A stretch of DNA of 64,000 bases from Cryptomeria japonica (GCF_030272615.1 NC_081408.1:766109330-766173329); one strand, 5' to 3'. Positions 1 to 12,123 are shown, numbered from the stretch's first letter. Notes: generated by a model from the letters alone, not told the origin. Numbers and translations: made by a program.

Positions 1-639
1 TCTTGTCCTCTCTCCAATTTGTCTATAAATTAGATGATTTTCTTCAATGAATCAACCATGCTTCTAGTATCCTTATGCTACAGTTTTCATCTTGTCAATC
101 TTACTTGCTTTCATACTTGCATTTTGCACTTGTAGGTGAGATCCACAAACAAAATAATTTGAAGGAGAAAGAAGGACAATGGAGGTCAATTGAAAGAGAC
201 ATTGGTGATGGATTTTCATTTATTTTGAATGTCTTATTTTCAATTCTTCTATTGATTTTAATTAGGATTTATTTCATTGCAATTTGGCTTTGTGGTTAGC
301 TAATATCTATTTGCTTTGATGATTTCCAATTTCCTGATATACACTTTTTTTTATTTCTTTCATCTCTCCAATTTCATAGGCAGACAAAGGTCCAATGATT
401 TGATTAGTTGAATAATTATTCAAGCCATGACATTCTTCAATTGCACACTTCTTAAGTTTGTAGAGTTTAGTTAGTGTCAACAAGATCTTTCTTGTCTTGA
501 AGACTTCTGGATAAAATTGTGTAATCAATTTCTTCTCTTTTCAAGCTTTCTCATCTTGATGATAGATCATGGAGCATGATCTGAAATGTTGATGAAATTT
601 TTTATCACATTGTTTTATCCAGAAGCCTTCAAGATATTT
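1..639. other. A+T-rich intergenic sequence, no gene recognised
   Basis: I see no recognisable domain in the short open stretches here. The part adjoining 640 may be decayed continuation of the minus-strand copia gag described next. Confidence 0.5.
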
Positions 640-1140
640 ATCCTGGAATGTGGAAATTCATTGCATCTAAGATCTTTCTTATGGCATCACCTTCTTCCAA
701 TGTTCCACCAACACCTCTAATATCTTCTACAACATAATTCACTCTATGTATGTAGTTCTCAACACCTTCATCATCTAACATTCTTAAAAACTCATAATTC
801 TATCTCATATTCATCAACCTAGCTTGCTCTGTCTTCGGGTCTCTTTCATATACATAAAATAATTTGTTCCATATTTCCTTATCTTCTTTTGATCCCTTAA
901 ATTTACTGAATATTGCATCACTCAAGAAATTGAATATTATTTTCCTAGATTTTTCATTAGTCTCATGATTCTAAATTTCATTCTCAGTCTAAGATCTATT
1001 CCATGGAGGTGTATAACCAGTCTTGATAATATCCCAGATTTCATTATGTAAAGTGTCCAAATAGGATTCCATCCTATCCTTCCAATAAGAGAAGTTTGTT
1101 ACATCAAACAATGATGCTTTAAGATGAAGTTATTATGCCA
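640..1140 (-). pseudogene. gag: Ty1/copia gag fossil (UBN2-type)
   Basis: On the minus strand this reads as the capsid-like part of a copia Gag. In order I see LFDVTNFSYWKDRMESYL near 1110-1060, then SDAIFSKFKGSKEDKEIWNKL, then YERDPKTEQARLMNMR, then VENYIHRVNYVVEDIRGVGG near 700. This is the usual order of the plant UBN2/DUF4219-type Gag: binding motif, helical core, then the V-IRGLG segment. At least three in-frame stops break it (RS*TENEI*NHE and MR*NYEF), so it is dead. It lies just inside the primer-binding site at 1187-1198, as gag should. No zinc knuckle, protease or pol follows toward position 1; the rest is lost or unrecognisable. Family assignment is by eye from motif order. Confidence 0.8.
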
Positions 1141-1186
1141 TTCTGGATCTACCTCAAATAATTAATCTTTCCAAAGAGGAACCAAT

Positions 1187-1198
1187 GCTTTGATACCA
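1187..1198 (-). promoter_or_regulatory. Primer-binding site of minus-strand copia element
   Basis: On the minus strand this reads TGGTATCAAAGC, a one-base variant of the initiator-Met-tRNA complement TGGTATCAGAGC used by most plant copia elements. It lies between an LTR end (about 1204) and the gag fossil, so it fixes the element's orientation. Confidence 0.75.
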
Positions 1199-1203
1199 AT
1201 TTT

Positions 1204-1780
1204 TGAACACATGGTAGGACTAAAAGGGTGGGGGGCGGGTGGGGGCGGGGGGGGGGCGGGGGGTGAATCAGTCTAGAACTTAAAAATAGATAAATTATAA
1301 TCAAAATTCAACCATTCAACAATAATATTGAAAACACATCAATGATCAACACAAGAACATCAGATTTACGTGGAAAACCCAAACAAGAAAAAAACACAGT
1401 GAGAATCTAACTCGCAATATAAATATGAATGATTATAATTTTTTATCTCTCTCACAAATGTTAATGCATTTGAAATGGAGGTAAATGAAAACTAGCTTGG
1501 TGCCTAAATAGAATCAAATGCAAATTATAAATTGAATCCACTTAAAATTTAATTCCTTGAGGAGAGTTTGATAGCCAATGAAACACCAAAGATAATATAC
1601 TGACTTAGACTACGACCTAATTTCAAAACAAAGTGATTTTTTTACCCAAAGGTAAATCAACTACAAATTTACACCAATCTCACAGGTTTGTGCATCCAAA
1701 ATTCCATGGATTGTTAGCTTGATTGCCAATTTTTGTTACTATTTTGCTGGTTGATGCTACAACAAAAAAATTATGAATGA
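1204..1780 (-). mobile_element. Copia LTR, copy a (partial, minus strand)
   Basis: This is the 3' part of an LTR read on the minus strand. It abuts a primer-binding site and has the family's C-run next to GATTCACC, here expanded and interrupted (1226-1263), plus a decayed copy of the shared LTR hairpin at 1370-1397. It is shorter than its relatives (about 1.2-1.5 kb) because the next LTR seems to begin at about 1781. End positions are by eye. Confidence 0.6.
1226..1263 (+). repeat. G-run tract with quadruplex potential
   Basis: This is an almost pure G tract on the plus strand (GGGTGGGGGGCGGGTG and onward) with more than four runs of three or more Gs. It is the expanded version of the poly-C tract that each copia LTR in this window has near its 3' end. 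Confidence 0.85.
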
Positions 1781-3321
1781 TGTTAATTCTATGAGGATCT
1801 GCTTAATACTGAGAGAGGGGTGAATTAGTATTAATACCAATTTGAAACTTTAAACCCAAATCAAACTTACAACAAATCCAACTTCATTTACCACATATGC
1901 CAATTCATTAAACAATATCGATAACCACTGATAAATATGTGATAAACTGCTATAACCAGTGTATTCAGAAATAATGAATAAACTAAAGATAATCAATAAC
2001 ATCACATGAAAATCATTCCACACATGAACACCATATTTTTGACGTGGAAACCCAAATAGGGAAAAAACCACGGTGGGAGTTAGTACCCACAAAGATTTGT
2101 ACTATTTGGAGTACGCCATGTTAGGAGTAGACACTGTTAGGAGTCACCCGGTTAAGGGATTTGGATGTGTAGCCCGGTTAGGAGCTTAATGACCTATTAA
2201 GATCAACCTCATGAGAGGATTTTCCACTCTTTTTGAGAGTACATTGTTAGGGGATTTACAAGATTAAGGCTTGTCAGGACCTACCTAGTTAAGGGATTTA
2301 ATATGTTGTAATTGTTAGAAAACAACAATGAAAAAGTGATATGTAGGTTGGGTCGCTGGACTCGGTCGCAGGGATACCCCTGGCATACTGAAAAAAAAAA
2401 AACAATGAAAAAGTGATATGTTACTTGCACTTCTCAACTTGCTAAATTAGATCCAGTTATGTTCCATTGTCTGCAACACTCAAGCAGATCTCACTCTTCT
2501 CTGGTACAACTTCACACTCTTCTCTAAGACCACCGACACTTCAAAACATCTATTTAGCCAACATATATAATGCTTTCCACTAGGTCGGCCACTAAAACCT
2601 AAATTATATCATATATCATCATGAATCTTTACAACTCATTACAAATCATCATATGGATCATTACAATTAATTACATATCAATGAATGATCATAAGTCATC
2701 ATAGTAAGTCAATCTGGTACAAAGTCAAATGCTTAGCTCATTCTGCTAATCACTTTGCACATTCCCAAGAAATTCGCTCTCCAAATGCGCCAAAAAATAT
2801 TTCAAACACTTTACGCAGTTTGTGCCACATTATCATCAACATGTAGACCTGATGTCGATCATCACCATACCAAAAATTATTACTGGTTTTATGATTTCTT
2901 CACTAGTTCTAAAACCCTGATAAAACTTCATCGGGAATTAGAAACATGCCTTCTGATAGTAATCACAAGATGTGGTTCCGGTCAGATACTCATTTCCATG
3001 ATAACATCTTATATTCCAAACCAGAAATCACCAATCATCCGCTTCAAGTAAAACATCTCTACCACAGTATTCTATACATCGCTAGTAAACCCTGTCTCTG
3101 GTAGACTAAATCACTTAGATGACAAACCAAACATCAAGAAACATCAGTTAGCATCATTTAAGATTAGTTTCCATCAATGAAAATACAAATAACTGATCAA
3201 GTCATCTAATCACAAAATCTCAATCTCTTCATCATAAATAGTCTTCTATCCTCTACTGGTTCAGTCATCAGCCTTTAACTGCATCACTTCATCTACATCG
3301 GTTATGCCAATCATGGCAACA
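1781..3321 (-). mobile_element. Copia LTR, copy b (minus strand)
   Basis: The left edge reads TGTTAATTCT and continues into GAGAGAGGGGTGAATTAG, the complement of the family's 3' end. An intact hairpin lies at 2044-2071. The right edge is the complement of TGTTGCCATGATTGGCAT, a typical LTR start. The 56-bp retroposon with its target duplication lies inside. No clear 5-bp target duplication and no internal region are attached, so it is a solo or nested LTR. Edges are approximate. Confidence 0.6.
2345..2400 (+). mobile_element. 56-bp poly(A) retroposon with 21-bp target duplication
   Basis: A G+C-richer 56-bp insert ends in about ten or more As. It is bracketed by identical 21-bp direct repeats at 2324-2344 and 2401-2421 (beginning AACAATGAAAAAG). 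Poly(A) tail plus long target duplication is the signature of LINE-machinery retroposition. It could be a 5'-truncated SINE or a snippet of a small RNA. I do not recognise the body, which ends CCTGGCATACTG before the tail. Confidence 0.85.
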
Positions 3322-3358
3322 AAAGATTGCCAATACTTATAGATCAAATGCAAACAAT

Positions 3359-4670
3359 TGTTGAATAGTTAAATGGACCGAAATATCGAGAGCATGGGGG
3401 GAGGGGGGGGTGAATCAATATTCACACACTTATAAAAGTTTTACTAATATATTATTATCATCAATTAATTTCCTCAACATGAATCAACAACTGCATAATA
3501 AACAGACAACATAACCACAAAATGAACACCAAATTTTTATATGTGGAAAACCCAAATAAGAAAAACCATGGAGAGGGTTAACTCTCAAGATAACATAACT
3601 AGTTATATGGTGTTTACAAAATGAGTGGCTCACTACTTGATGACTCACTACTAGATTACAAAGCAGCTCACTGCCAAAATGCTCGCTACAATAGAAATAA
3701 ATGAACTGAGAAAAATTGCATCTCCAAATGCATGAGGTTAGTTCCAAGATAAGCTTAGATAACAACTCACAACAACTCACAGAAGATCTGTGAAGGGACT
3801 CTCCAATCTATCCACAATTGTCTACAACAAATCCGATAAAGGATTACTACAAAACTATCTGCACTATATCATCCAATTGCTTGCAACAAGTCCAATAAAG
3901 GATTATTGCAACACTAATTGTGCTTGCACTTTTCCATATTCACCTTCGCTCTTACACATATATCATATTCCACTGCATACTGCTCGCATACTGCCTTCTT
4001 ACTTTGCTTGAATACCACACTCTCTACCACTCTTACTTATTCACACATCCACACTCTGTCATACATCACTCTACTATACATCACACTACACATCCACACA
4101 TCTTCTATATATATATATACTGATAAGAAGATACATCGAGAATGTCAGCCGAGCACAAATGATTTACATAATAATACATTGCTCGGATCAACATGTTACC
4201 AAAATATTTTTTGATCAAAACACAAGGTAACCAAGTTGGCTTTGACAAATCTTCTACACACTTCCTTCAAATGCTTCAATTACTGAAACATATGCCTCAA
4301 TTGTTGGAACAAAACAAGGGTCTACCAAACCCATAGATACAGACCCATAAGAACGGATTCCAAGCATAACAACTCCTATCTTAAAGATACAAATGCCATA
4401 GATTCTGAAGCATAAACCAATTAATACAATACAAACATTTGACAATACAATAGACACAATTGATACCAGAAATGGATACAAACCATGATAAGAAAAACAC
4501 AAGATTCTAGAGAGGAAGATCTTCCAGAAATAACTCCAACAGATCATAATATTAGTTGCTTAGTATCTACTCAATATCATGACTTTGCTCAATATGCTAC
4601 ATTTGGTCCTAACCGAATAACTGAGTTTGACATCAATGACAACAATGAAAACATTCACACAAATCTAACA
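3359..4670 (-). mobile_element. Copia LTR, copy c (minus strand)
   Basis: It begins TGTTGAATAG, has the G-run GGGGGGGGTGAATCA at about 3403-3415 and the shared hairpin (decayed) at 3543-3569. It runs to the complement of a typical LTR start containing TTGTCATTGATGTCAA (about 4628-4653). The right end could be 4653 or 4670. A dinucleotide AT run lies at 4108-4120. No internal coding region is attached. Confidence 0.5.
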
Positions 4671-5718
4671 ATGTTGTATTGTATAGGGTCTTTCCTAAGT
4701 GAAACCCCATGTTGGTGTTTCCACCTCTAGTACAACAATGTTGGATGAAACAAGATCTTGTCCTCATAATGGATAAAAGGTTAATAACTTTAATGAAAAT
4801 TCTTGAATTTTAATAAACAATACCTTTGATATAATTCCCTTGACTTGGAGTCTCACGTAAAGATTAATATTACTTGATTGATGTTGATGAATACCTTCAT
4901 CATGGAAGAATACATAAAAAATGATCATGATTGCTAAAACTTGAATGCTTGAATCCTTGATTGCAGACTTGTGCTCAAATGCCTTGAAGATTCCAGAGTG
5001 AATGCTCAATTGTAATACTTGATAATAGATGTGAGAGATAAGAGTTCAAAAGAGAGGATTTGTATTTATATGCAACTTACACCTTTTGGGTATAATTTTT
5101 AGTTGAGACCAACATTGGGGTAGACTTTTCCACTACTTGTAAAGTCAACTAGTGGAACTTAAATTTTGGGACCAAAATGCTTGGGCAAGAAAACTAGGCA
5201 CTCTAGTCTAGGAGGACAAGAGTGATAGGCTCCCTAGTCCTAGCATTCTCGACCAGAAAAAGGTTGTTGAGCAAGGGATTGCACTGAGCTTCCAAGAATG
5301 ATCTTGAAAATGAGCATAATTAGACATGAATTAAGAACATGAAGCAAACCACCAAAGTGAGTCCAAAGTGGGTGTGAAATTGTAAGGATATAAAATTTAC
5401 TATACCATAATTGGTTTTCAAGAAAGGATTTCATACCATATGATATCTCTAATCTCCTCAATATTGTACTTCTTGGAAAACTCTATACCAATTTAGTACA
5501 ATCTTGTTCCTTCAAATTTACCTTCTATCTAAAAGATTTTTAAGAATTAATTTCTAATGTCTTGTTGCACAAGGTTTAGTTGTAACCCTTGTGTGTTTGG
5601 TGGAAATATTGGCATTGGAATTATGAAGAACCTAAAGTTATGATCTAACTCTTGATATGCTCTATATAATTCTTATTATGTTCTCTTTGATATTTTATAA
5701 GTGTAATTTATGGTAGTC
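4671..5718. other. Intergenic, no gene recognised
   Basis: A+T-rich sequence without a recognisable domain, terminal repeat or RNA gene. Short open frames on both strands have no family resemblance I can name. Confidence 0.5.
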
Positions 5719-5723
5719 TCTTT

Positions 5724-6052
5724 TGTTGGAGTTGTCTTTTATTAGCTAATAATTATTTATTTAATTATTAGTCTATTATGCTCCATGCTTAAGATAAACT
5801 TAGGAATCTTATAACTCTTTAGGGTTTTCTCCTTTAGGGTTTCGAGTATCCTCTTATAAGGATTCTCTCTTTGTATTTTTATAACAACTGGAATTATTGA
5901 ATTGCATTCTTGTTGCACAATCAATATGACTCCTCTTTTCCGGATCTCTGAATTCTGGCCTCCATAGCTATTTTGCTTCTCTCTTTCTGTGACAAGTTTA
6001 CATACAGGTGATCATTGGGAGCTGTAGAGTTGATTTTTCCCCAACTCTAATA
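5724..6052 (+). repeat. 5' LTR of the 2.3-kb element
   Basis: 329 bp, directly followed by the primer-binding site. It contains the palindromic A+T stretch TTAGCTAATAATTATTTA near its start. Confidence 0.92.
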
Positions 6053-6064
6053 TGGTATCAGAGC
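6053..6064 (+). promoter_or_regulatory. Primer-binding site (initiator Met tRNA type)
   Basis: TGGTATCAGAGC, the exact plant consensus, directly abuts the LTR end at 6052. Confidence 0.9.
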
Positions 6065-7672
6065 TCCAGATCTGCATGTCCCTGTTCTCTTCATGAGAGA
6101 TTTTGGGCCTTGTTCTTCGGATCTGTATATTCGAGGGTTTGTGCAGTTTTTTTTTTCATTTTTTAGGGTAGCTGATTTTTTGGTACATTTTGGTGCCAAA
6201 AGGACCTCACAGTTGGATTCAGGAGGCCGTTTCCACAAATTTTGATATATAATTTGACCTATTTCAATGACAAGGGCATCTAGGGAATGATTTTTTATTG
6301 GCACTTTTTTTGAGGCACAAAAACCCATACAGTTGTACCTGCAAATGCGTCAAAAAAAAAATTATTTTTTATTTTTTACCCTCTTTATGTTCTAAAAGAG
6401 GGTTTTTTTTTTTCTTTTGGCCATATCTTGGTCATACAGAGGCATTTTTTGACAAATCTTATATCGTCGGAAAGCTCTTTCTAAGTTCTATCGAGATCTA
6501 GAGGTTTCAATTTTTTTATTTTTTTTTATTTATGGTGTTTTTTTCTGTCAAATCCATAGGTTCATTTTTGCACTCCGAGAGACATACTTTGAGCATCTGA
6601 CCTCTGTTTTTTGAAAACTTTATATTGTTGGAATGATTGTTCTATGTTTTTTCCATTCATATGATTTTTCTTTCCAAATTCTTCTCCAGGTATATTTTAT
6701 TCTATTTTTTTCTTTTCAGCACTCTGGTGAATATCTTGGATGTTTCAGGTCTTGGGATCTCTTTCTTTAAGTAGGATGTCTCATCTTTGGTTGTTCTTTT
6801 TGTTTCCGTCTTTTGTCTCTTTTAATCATTGTAGAATTTTATTTATGCAAAACACACAGGGATAAAGTGCCATCATGCATTGTATACTTGGGATCTTGCA
6901 CATATTGTGCCTTACTGTACATGCATTACTTATAAAGTGTCATGGGGGGGTTGATGTTCACCTTTTGTTTGCCATCTACCTTTGTCAAGTGAGTGTTCCT
7001 TCCACGACATTAGCCTCATGATGTTTTTCAAGTGAGTGTTCCTTCCATGATACTATGCACTTTCTCTGCACCTTCGATGTTCCTGGTTCTTCGTCATGCA
7101 GTTCTTGTTGGTTGTTCTTTTCAGTGTACATGTCCCTCTCCCTTTTTAACATTATGGGGAGGTTTTTCCTATTGGTTCTAATGCTTCCTTGATTCAATTG
7201 ATCAACTCTTCAAGCTTTGGTGTTTAATGCCATCTGCATCTTTGAGTTTAGTTGTTTGCCTTTGTTTGTCATCTGATTCGAGTAGTGTCATTTGAGGGCA
7301 CTCATGCAGATTATAGTCTTCTCTACCTGGTCATGTTCTATTTCAATGGAGGCTCTTTAGATCAACAGTTACGACAGTGTTTGCAGCTATTTCAAGCTTC
7401 AATGGTGTTCTTCATTCTCTTCTTTTTGTTCCTATCTTCTAGAACACTCTTGTTTGGAGGCTTCTTAGTCCTTCACTTGAGATTTCATCTCTTCTTGGAG
7501 AGAAGTTTTGTTCCCACAGGGTTTTCTCCTTTTTCTCCACTTTATAGAGATTTTATTGTACTTGGTTACCTCATCAGGCCTAGTTGTCAAGACCCATTGT
7601 TGCTTTCCTGCATTTTTTTTACATGCTTTTTTAATCCTTAGTTATTTTTTAGCTACTCCCTAAGTTAATCTT

Positions 7673-7681
7673 AAGGGGGGG
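7673..7681 (+). promoter_or_regulatory. Polypurine tract of the 2.3-kb element
   Basis: The run AAGGGGGGG just before the 3' LTR is the expected plus-strand priming site. Confidence 0.8.
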
Positions 7682-8010
7682 TGTTGGAGTTGTCTTTTAT
7701 TAGCTAATAATTATTTATTTAATTATTAATCTATTATACTCCATGCTTAAGCTAAACTTAGGAATCTTATAATTCTTTATGGTTTTCTCCTTTAGGGTTT
7801 CGAGTATCCATTTATAAGGATTCTCTGTTTGTATTTTCATAACAATTGTAATTATTGAATTGCATTCTTGTTGCACAATCAATATGAGTCCTCTTTTTTG
7901 GATCTCTGAATTCTGGCCTCCATAGCTATTTTGCTTCTCTCTTTCTGTGACAGGTTTACATGCAGGTGATCTTTGGGAGTTGTAGAGTTGATTTTTCCTC
8001 AACTCAAATA
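7682..8010 (+). repeat. 3' LTR of the 2.3-kb element
   Basis: 329 bp, the same length as the 5' copy, with substitutions only. Most differences are transitions. Confidence 0.92.
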
Positions 8011-8015
8011 TCTTT

Positions 8016-9651
8016 TCGCTCTCATACTTGGATTTTTTGACTCTAGAGAGATAATTTTGAATGTTAGGTTTGAGCATATCATTACTTTATCTTTATGGTG
8101 TTTGTATGACTAGGGTTCATCTGTTCACCAACAATTGTCTATTTTGGCTTTCCCAACATAAATGTCTAAGATGACGCTAAATTGATTTCAAAATCCCTTC
8201 TAGTCTTGCCCCTAGATATAGGTTTATTATCAATGGATTCATGTTCTTTTATCCCCCTTCCATCCTAAGTTATTTTCTTGGAGAGTTGTGATTTTTGGGG
8301 AGATGCCCCAAGCTTCCTTACATTGCTAGACTTTTGATATTTTGGATTTTTATTATTATCCAACTTTGGTAGGATCTTATGAAGGATTATCTTACAAGAC
8401 TAGTCAAACTAGAATAACCCATTTAACTTGAAAGAAATTTTTTTGTAGAGGAAAAGACCATATACATGATCTAAGATACCCACTACCTTGATTTCAAGTG
8501 AATATTTTGGGTAAGCATATAATCAAGTCCAATATAGGAATACACATTTTTCTCTCATTAAATTATTGGTTGCAGCTTCTCACTAATTGAAAAAGTGAAT
8601 GTGATTTCCCTTGTCTATTTTTAGGTCCACTCTTGGGTTGAGAAAATGGCATTAGAATTTCAACACTCATAGAATTTGGTCAACCACTAGGGGAGCATCT
8701 TGTAGATTGTGTTTGGTGCCTTTAGATATTATTGGTTATATCACACACCTCTAGCTATTCACATACACAATTTCAACTACTCATATATTTGTGGCCACTT
8801 CTTACCAGTTCTAGTGCATGGGTTTGTTCACTTCCCCTTGTAGAAAGGCATTTAGCCCTAGGCAGGTTGTCATGAAATTTCCTTGCACCATAATTCCCTA
8901 ACTTTTTCATCCACCATTGATTTTGAATCCTCCACTTGGGTGAGGTGTTTTTGTGCCCCTAACAATGCAAGATTAGTTGACATATTACAATTGATGAGTG
9001 ATTATAGATGTTCTAAATGAACATTCCTAATAGGTGGTTCTCAAAATTAATGATCTCCTCCTCCCCTACTAGCTAAAGAAATGGTACTTTCTTAACAATT
9101 GGTTATTTAAGATTTTGTTAATATAAATTAAAATATATGTAAGTACTAGTTAATCGTCTTTTATAAATCTTGTAATTTTTTTAATACCAAACCTCTAGAT
9201 ATTCAGATATAAATTGCAATTGCTTGTATGGTTGTGGTCGCTTCTAACTACTCCTTAGGCATAAGGGTAGTTTGCTGCCCCTTGTGGGAAAGAATCTAGC
9301 TCTAGATAGGCCATTGTCATGAACTTGCCTAATATTTTAAATCATTAAGTTGTTAATCCACTACTGATGTCATGTCAAATCTTCCATCTGGATGGAGCCT
9401 TTTGGTCCCCTAGAATAGAAGATTGATTAACATCTTAAGATTAATAAATGATTATAAATATATGAAAACATCCCAATAGATAATTAGTGGAACTAAGAAT
9501 CCTCACTTGTAAATCTGTTTCTCTTGACAAATAAAAAACTATTTACTCATCTATTTATTCAATCTCATTCCAAGGATGAAAACCATCAATAATAATACAT
9601 AATTCTTTTGGATAGAAGCTAATCACCATACAAAATGGTACTCCAAAAAAC
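8016..9651. other. Intergenic, with a diverged direct duplication
   Basis: No gene recognised. Two segments, about 8745-9060 and 9186-9500, share order and scattered words (ACCTCTAG-TATTCA, CCCCTTGTGG/AGAAAG, AGATTGATT/AGATTAGTTGACAT), so they look like an old direct duplication with a period of about 440 bp. Similarity is low. Confidence 0.4.
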
Positions 9652-10858
9652 TGTTGGCAATTTGGAGGAATTTATTATGTGTTGCATTGATGTTTGTCAT
9701 TTATGTCAACACTAGCTTCTTTGATTGTCTACCAGGTTTTGGTTGAGTGCTTGGATTGTGATGTTGATCTGGAGATTATCTCTAGTATTCTCTGACATGT
9801 TCCGATTGGTGGAATTTGTTTGGTTCGATCATTCATGTCATTTTGATGCATGCCACATTCAATTGGATAAGGATTTGGTGATCTAAAAGCTATCATATGT
9901 TCTAGTAAGCCTTTTGGTTACCGGTAAAGGGTTTTACTGGCAGAGCTTTGTTGAAGATCTTTTGATGGATTCGATAAGTGGTGTTGGTGCAACTTCTAGA
10001 AGATTCTCAAGATGTTGATGGTTATCATGTCTGTGTTCTAGTTGTTTTATAATGTTTTATTTGGCTTATGGCGACCTACTTTAGGTCCGGTGTTATTCTG
10101 TTAGGTTATGGACCGGTTTGTGTAACATGTTGGTGGATGCTCCTGATGCGTTACCGGTTGGATTTATTGTTTTGTTAATGTTGTTTCGGTCTTAGGCTGG
10201 CTTCGATTATCATTGGTTTGGATTTTTATGTAATGTATTTATTGTATTATCTTTTAGGTGGCGGGCCTAATTGTTTAGGTCCCGGGTTGGTATAAATGTG
10301 ATGTAAGATCTCTTTGTAGATCATATAGATGGGAGTGTGGTTATGGGATTATCTGTGTGCGAATATTGTTGTAATCATATGGAAAAGTTTTGGTAGATCA
10401 TAGGTGGTCGAATTGGGTTTGTGTAAGAGGTTTAAGACCTATATTAAGCTTAACCAGAACTGTACTTAGGCATGGGAGATACTATTCTTGAAGTTCACTC
10501 TTCTTTCTGGATTGTAGTTCGAATATTTCTAGTCGTCAGTGAGACTCCTTTTGTGATGAGAAATGTGCTCTAGGTTGTTGGCCTTCTTGCATGTGTAGGC
10601 CTCTTATATATAATATTTATTCATCTGATGAGTGGATAGATATTGTGGGTCACCAATCCCAATGTGGTTTTTCCTCTTTGAGGTTTTCCATGTATAAATC
10701 TTTGTGTTATGGTGTTCATCTTTGTGGTTGCATTCTTACTTGTTGTTATTTGCTTTTATGCATACCAATTGCTAAGGTGTTGTGTTAATAAGGTTAAAAT
10801 TAATCATACCAATAGGACACTGATTCACCCCCCCTCTCAGTGTTCTTGGATTCCAACA
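9652..10858 (+). repeat. 5' LTR of the Sirevirus-like element
   Basis: 1207 bp. It contains several ACCGGT sites (for example near 9918, 10112 and 10154), the shared hairpin at 10664-10691, the poly-C tract at about 10827-10834, and the end TTCCAACA. Confidence 0.9.
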
Positions 10859-10873
10859 ATTGGTATCAAAGCC
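10859..10873 (+). promoter_or_regulatory. Primer-binding site of the Sirevirus-like element
   Basis: ATTGGTATCAAAGCC directly follows the LTR. It has the same one-base variant as the minus-strand element at 1187. Confidence 0.85.
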
Positions 10874-10926
10874 TAGTGCCTTGGAATAAGTCTAACAACT
10901 TGAGGAAGATTTGGAATCCAGAATCC

Positions 10927-12123
10927 ATGGAGATGAGTTTGAGGAAAGAACTTGAAGTAGTTCTTGAAGACTATGATGTTAAAAGATTGAAGAACATGAA
11001 GCTACAAGATGAGCTGAATTCTACAAAAGATGAGTTGAGATCTACAAAGGAATTCATCCTTACTCTGCAAGAGAGGTTATCATCTACACAATCCAAAAGG
11101 AAAGAACTTTGTGATCAATTACAAAATTAGGATGATAAAGAGAAGAATGATTTGAGGGATCTATGTCAGAAGTTGAGTCAAGAAAATGGTGTCTTGAAGA
11201 ATGAAATGCAAGCCCTAACCATGAAGATGTCCAAGGAGATTGAATACTAGAAGAAAAATGAAGAAAATCTTGCCAAATCTCTAAAAGACAGATCTGAAGA
11301 ATGCATTAGGTTGGGACATGAGAATGATATATTGAGAACTAAATTAGTACAATCTCAAAACAATGAGAAAGAGTTGGAAAGAATGATAACAATCCTAAGA
11401 AGTTATCTGGATGCTGCAAATGAGTACAAAGACAAGTTTAAGGCTAGTTCTGCAAAGCTTGATGAGTTATTAAAGAATCAAAGGAACATTGGAGACACTA
11501 GAGGTCTTGGATTTGAGCATGGAGAAAGCTCTGATACTACAAATCAAGATGCTACATCTGGTTAGATGAACAATCAGAAGAATCCATCAGTCAACCGAAA
11601 TCAGAGGTCACCGATAAGACAACCCAATGCACATAAATTTAATGGTAGATGCTTCGTTTGCAATGCGTTTGGTCATATGGAAAGTCGATGCAGAAATAGA
11701 GTCGATCATAATAATAATTCAGGCACTGGTTAGTGTTTCAATTGCAAAAAGTATGGTCATAGGATGTCAGATTGTAGAATAAATGTGAAATGTCATGCAT
11801 GTGAAAATTTTGCACATATGGCTAACCAATGTAGGTCAAGAAATGATCAAGGTTACAAAAAGGCAATTTAGAAGAACAATGTCACTTGTTATGCATGCAA
11901 CAAAGTAGGACATATTGCTAAATTTTGCAAAAGCAAGAACCTACCGACAGGAAATGACAAATCCAGTGAGAAGGGAAAATAAAAGGTTGATGAAATCCAA
12001 AAGGAGCATGAGAAAAATTGGATTAGAAAATCTGAGGGTCAACCGGTTGAAGCAAGTACCCTAGTTACTCAATCGACAAAGCAAAATGTTCCTGCACCGG
12101 TAGGAAACTCATCCGGTAACTAA
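10927..12123 (+). pseudogene. gag: Copia Gag C-terminal half: coiled coil and four zinc knuckles
   Basis: One frame runs from an ATG at 10927 to TAA at 12121, broken by about seven in-frame stops and no frameshift that I see. Residues 1-210 are heptad-rich (LRKELEVVLEDY, LQDELNSTKDELRSTK, ENGVLKNEMQALTMKM), a long coiled coil. Four CX2CX4HX4C knuckles follow in the same frame, at 11650-11691 (CFVCNAFGHMESRC), 11734-11775, 11791-11832 and 11887-11928. The usual N-terminal UBN2 region, seen elsewhere in this window at 640-1140, is absent; the coiled coil starts only about 70 bp after the primer site. So the 5' half of gag was deleted, or this lineage uses a different N terminus. Four knuckles is more than the one to three I would expect. 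Confidence 0.8.

Larger units (their letters stand above)
5724..8010 (+). mobile_element. Complete non-autonomous LTR retrotransposon, 2.3 kb
   Basis: Two 329-bp direct repeats (5724-6052 and 7682-8010) enclose 1.63 kb. The element is flanked by TCTTT at 5719-5723 and 8011-8015, so the boundaries are secure. By eye the repeats differ at about 20 of 329 positions. The LTRs start TGTTGGAG and end in ATA rather than the usual CA, in both copies. A perfect primer-binding site follows the left LTR and a purine run precedes the right one. The interior has no recognisable gag or pol, so it must have moved with enzymes from another element. It is a small LARD-like or large TRIM-like element, probably copia-dependent from its primer site. 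Confidence 0.92.

Noticed and set aside
2755-3051. 98-codon plus-strand ORF inside copia LTR b
   Set aside because: No domain, lies in an LTR, and length is expected by chance at this composition.
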